This document shows, one piece after another, positions 61,333 through 64,000 of a DNA stretch of 64,000 bases. Source of the stretch: Emticicia oligotrophica DSM 17448. GTDB taxonomy: Bacteria; Bacteroidota; Bacteroidia; Cytophagales; Spirosomataceae. The stretch spans positions 2,418,001-2,482,000 of the forward strand of contig NC_018748.1 of assembly GCF_000263195.1 (NCBI RefSeq). The letters run 5' to 3'. Position 1 is the stretch's first letter. Each line of letters opens with the position of its first letter. The notes beneath the pieces are model-generated. The model made no database searches, was not told the origin of the DNA, and worked only from the letters and a program-made list of their open reading frames with translations. A program made the position numbers and the translations under genes.

Positions 61333-61941
61333 TTATTTTTTAGGAGCAGAGGTAGTATCAGCTTTTACTTTACCTGATTTTTTATCTTCAGCGTATTTTT
61401 TGTTTAAGCCTTCCAATACTGATTTTGTAATGTCTAAGTCTTCTTTAGCGTATAATACACCACCACCTTTCGAGTATCCAATTACCATATCATACTTATC
61501 GCCAGCGTTGAAATCTTTCAAAAATGCTTGAATATTATTCAAGATATCTTCAGTTTTCTTTGCTTCTTCTTTTGCTAAATCTTGAGCTGCTTTATCGCGG
61601 TAGGCCATAATTGATTGCTCTTCTTGCTGAAGTTGAGCCTGAGCAGTTTGTCCTTGCTCTTGTGTAAGTCCACCTTGTTGAGCTTTTTGTTGGAAGAACG
61701 CTACTTTATTCTGGAAATTACGTGCTTTATTAGCAATATCAGCTTCTAAGCGATAACGCTTGTTTTCAGAAGCTTTCACTACGTCTTTGTAATAATCGTA
61801 TTGATTTAAAAGTGTGTCGGTATTTACATAAACAATGCGGCCTGCCACTTGTTTGCCACCCGATGTAGCAGTAGAAGAAGATTTGTCACAACCCCAGATA
61901 ATCGCTGAAAGTAAAAGAACTACGATAGAAAAATTTTTCAT
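61333..61941 (-). CDS. OmpH/Skp-like lipoprotein
   Basis: 202 residues. Signal with lipobox ending at C18 (IIWGCDKS), then a Skp-like coiled coil (YVNTDTLLNQYDYYKDVVKASENKRYRLEADIANKARNFQNKV, with an Ala/Gln-rich heptad region 80-130) and the short beta end (KYDMVIGYSKGGGVLYAKEDLDIT). Periplasmic chaperone for outer-membrane proteins. Lipid-linked Skp relatives with Ser/Thr-rich N-terminal linker are frequent in Bacteroidota. Confidence 0.87.
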   Translation of the reverse strand: MKNFSIVVLLLSAIIWGCDKSSSTATSGGKQVAGRIVYVNTDTLLNQYDYYKDVVKASENKRYRLEADIANKARNFQNKVAFFQQKAQQGGLTQEQGQTAQAQLQQEEQSIMAYRDKAAQDLAKEEAKKTEDILNNIQAFLKDFNAGDKYDMVIGYSKGGGVLYAKEDLDITKSVLEGLNKKYAEDKKSGKVKADTTSAPKK

Positions 61942-62060
61942 GAGTAAATTTTAATTAAATGAGCTAAGGAGTGAACGACACAAAAATCTTCGACCCAAAA
62001 AGCTATAATGTTACTGTTTTTTAAATGGTTTTAGAAAAAATATAGTTCGCAAATATAGAA

Positions 62061-62085
62061 AAATCCCCCTGATTCGAAGGGATTT
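62061..62085 (-). terminator. Terminator after the 118-residue membrane protein gene
   Basis: AAATCCC pairs with GGGATTT; on the minus strand it is followed by U-rich sequence, 9 bases after the stop. Confidence 0.65.
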
Positions 62086-62093
62086 TATTGGTT

Positions 62094-62450
62094 TTATTTA
62101 AGTAATTGTCTGAAATGATACCCTGCGAGGGCAGATAAACCCGCTACCTGTGAGCCAATAATTGCCGTAATTATAAAAAACGTAGGTGTTTCGGGAAGGT
62201 TTTTCAAGAATTTGATACTTTCCGAAAATAGACCAGCAATTTTTTGTAGCATGATTCCCTCATTGTTTGAATTCAAGAAAAAGGCATAACCAACCCAAAG
62301 CGTGGCCATAGCTCCAGCGGCAGCGATGTAAGCTCCAAAGGCAGTTTTTGATTTCCAAGCTCCAATCGCAAATGAGATAGGAGCAATCACCCACCACGGT
62401 AGAAAATATTGTGCAATTGCACTGACGATTAATATGATAATATAGTTCAT
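62094..62450 (-). CDS. Small four-helix membrane protein
   Basis: 118 residues with helices near 3-22, 28-47, 53-70 and 90-111. No domain recognised. Leftward single gene between the acylase gene and the OmpH-like gene. Confidence 0.72.
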   Translation of the reverse strand: MNYIIILIVSAIAQYFLPWWVIAPISFAIGAWKSKTAFGAYIAAAGAMATLWVGYAFFLNSNNEGIMLQKIAGLFSESIKFLKNLPETPTFFIITAIIGSQVAGLSALAGYHFRQLLK

Positions 62451-62524
62451 GTTTTAGCGTTCTGAGTTCTGAGTTTAGAGTTCTGAATTCAGAATAGCGA
62501 GAAAACTCACTCAGAACTCAGAAC

Positions 62525-62542
62525 CGCACGGGCGGCCCCGTC
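62525..62542. repeat. GC-rich REP-like element, copy 2
   Basis: Reverse complement of 17100-17117 with one difference. Flanked by repeats of GAACTCAGAA/TTCTGAGTTC type (62460-62524), which may form further hairpins. Confidence 0.7.
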
Positions 62543-62553
62543 TAAATTCAGAA

Positions 62554-64000
62554 CTATTTTTTAATTATTTTAACTGTCCCTGTAATTCTGCTACTCTTTT
62601 CGTCTTTCGATTTCATGAAAAGTAGTTCATTCAATTCGCCTTTAGCCCATTTATCAATCATGTTATCGTAGAATGGACTCGCAGGATTCCCAGATTGTCC
62701 ACCAGGGTATAGACCATAGGCTTTTGGCCAGCCTTTATCAAGCTGTACAACCATTCTCCATGATGGACCATTGAGTTCGGTAGTTGCATTTACAATGCCT
62801 GCACCACCACCATTCGGAATGTCCTGTCGACCAAAGCCTGCTAATCGGCCTAAATGATTAATGTCTGTGCTTTTTACTTTGGTCCATGCCCAGTTTTCAG
62901 CGTTCATTGAGCCATATTTTGCAGTTAATGAATCAATACTTGCTTTAAAACTTAGTTTTACAATATCCTTGAGAGTTTCTTGCTTATTAGGAGTTGAAAT
63001 ATTATCAAACCATTTAGCAGTTGGCTCTTTCTCTACCATATCCCACATTCTGTTTTTTGAAGGGTATATCATTGGTGCTTTCAAATCTTTAGTCGGAAAC
63101 TCATCTTCAAAGACCCAGTAACGAAGTTCCTTTATCCAACGCTCAAAAATAGTTGGTCCAACCTCGTTGGCATCGTTTCTCAAATTCCACTTGGCTAAAG
63201 TCTGATAAGCAGGATTCTTTGTTTCTGCCGAATCTTCATTTAAAATTTTCATCAAAACTGGCAAAACCCTTCTAGCTTCGACATTAAAATTATCATTTTG
63301 CAACATTCGAAGGCTATCAACTGTTGCTTTTTGCATTTTTTCCAGACGCTCGTTGATTCGAATGGCACGTTCGCTAGGAGAAAATCTCCATCCTAAATAA
63401 TAAGGGTAAGTAGGGTCGGCTGAGAATTGGTTAGCCGAACTCACAAAACCTCTTGGTGGGTTTTTCACAGTAGGATTTTGCTCAACAGGAATCCAACCTT
63501 GCCAATCGTGAGCAGGATTCGAGCCATCTAAGATAAACTTACCTTGTTCTTTCCATTTTATAGGTAATTTTCCGTTTGGTGTAATCGAAATATCATTGCC
63601 ATTACTAGCAAAGATAAAGTTTTGGGCAGGAGCAATATAATAAGTAAGTGCCTTGCGGTAATCATCATAGTTTTTTGCTCGATTGAGGTAATAAAAAGCC
63701 ATCAAATCAGTACCTTCTTTTTCGTGAGCAACCCAACGCATGGCGTGCCCAACAGGGACATTTTGATTAAAATTCTTATCAGAAGCTACATGATAAACTA
63801 TCGGGCCATGATGTGTGCTGAAAACGGTATCTTTAATAGACTCAGCACGACCTTTCACCACAAATTCTTCAACACGTATAGTAGTTGCTTTCCAAGCACC
63901 ATTGTACCAATATTCTTTCTTGGTATTGTCTTTGAAACGAATCTGATAAAAATCCATTACATCTGAACCTACGTTTGTTACGCCCCAAGCCACATCTTTA
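62554..64000 (-). CDS. Penicillin acylase-family hydrolase (5' end outside window)
   Basis: C-terminal 481 codons; the frame is open at base 64000 (KDVAWGVTNVGSDVMDFYQIRF), so the start and the catalytic N-terminal Ser of the beta chain lie beyond the window. Family signs: THHGPIVYHV, NYDDYRKALTYYIAPAQNFIFAS, FVSSANQFSADPTYPYYLGW, and the C-terminal GGAGIVNATTELNGPSWRMVVQL and PGGQSGNPASPFYDNM. It is an N-terminal nucleophile hydrolase cleaving amides; known members degrade beta-lactams or acyl-homoserine lactones. Substrate unknown. Confidence 0.9.
   Translation of the reverse strand, partial: KDVAWGVTNVGSDVMDFYQIRFKDNTKKEYWYNGAWKATTIRVEEFVVKGRAESIKDTVFSTHHGPIVYHVASDKNFNQNVPVGHAMRWVAHEKEGTDLMAFYYLNRAKNYDDYRKALTYYIAPAQNFIFASNGNDISITPNGKLPIKWKEQGKFILDGSNPAHDWQGWIPVEQNPTVKNPPRGFVSSANQFSADPTYPYYLGWRFSPSERAIRINERLEKMQKATVDSLRMLQNDNFNVEARRVLPVLMKILNEDSAETKNPAYQTLAKWNLRNDANEVGPTIFERWIKELRYWVFEDEFPTKDLKAPMIYPSKNRMWDMVEKEPTAKWFDNISTPNKQETLKDIVKLSFKASIDSLTAKYGSMNAENWAWTKVKSTDINHLGRLAGFGRQDIPNGGGAGIVNATTELNGPSWRMVVQLDKGWPKAYGLYPGGQSGNPASPFYDNMIDKWAKGELNELLFMKSKDEKSSRITGTVKIIKK

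Overview
The window is chromosomal DNA of an AT-rich member of the Bacteroidota, most likely class Cytophagia (an Emticicia/Runella/Spirosoma-like relative; genus is inference). Supporting signs are gldG, a PorZ-like protein with a type IX secretion C-terminal domain, carboxypeptidase-regulatory-domain and beta-barrel envelope proteins, DUF4293, KorAB with a ferredoxin-fused GltD-like partner, and promoters of the Bacteroidota type (-7 TAnnTTTG, -33 TTG) instead of sigma-70 -10 boxes. About 55 protein genes are supported. No tRNA, rRNA, prophage or CRISPR array was seen.

Layout. 1-8 kb: partial LD-carboxypeptidase with a Tat-type leader, AraC regulator, gldG, a cupin and a DUF4293 protein, and a histidine kinase/OmpR regulator pair. 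8-13 kb: SGNH hydrolase, a TetR regulator and an alpha/beta hydrolase sharing an operator, DinB-like protein, M1 peptidase lipoprotein. 13-18 kb: leftward run of membrane protein, GtrB-like glycosyltransferase and PorZ-like protein; ECF sigma factor with a small overlapping partner. 18-25 kb: barrel protein with a G9 tract, menF-type isochorismate synthase, a thioredoxin pseudogene, two thioredoxin-fold proteins flanking a 6S-like RNA candidate, and an ECF sigma factor followed by an anti-sigma-like protein with an outer-membrane barrel. 25-36 kb: YetF-like protein, unusual HesB protein, 1235-residue NtrY-like kinase, PnuC, and rhamnose isomerase followed by lutABC. 36-41 kb: LytS/LytTR pair and small membrane protein genes, two of whose promoters carry matching direct-repeat operators. 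41-49.5 kb: BatA-like protein, beta-propeller protein, FAD oxidoreductase, a 606-residue protein of unknown function and a repeat-bearing secreted protein. 49.5-58.4 kb: redox region with KorB, KorA, a GltD-like flavoprotein and a split NAD(P) transhydrogenase, interrupted by a broken REP-associated transposase (RAYT) and its REP doublets. 58.4-64 kb: regulatory-domain envelope protein, CDGSH protein, tatC, OmpH/Skp-like lipoprotein, small membrane protein and a partial penicillin acylase-family gene.

The strongest leads are: the candidate LytTR regulon, where two promoters have 10-bp direct repeats at exactly 21 bp and the same distance to the -7 box; the 6S-like RNA; several families of REP-like palindromes around a RAYT gene with a single in-frame TGA; the sigma/anti-sigma-barrel pair; and a TetR operator shared by two promoters.
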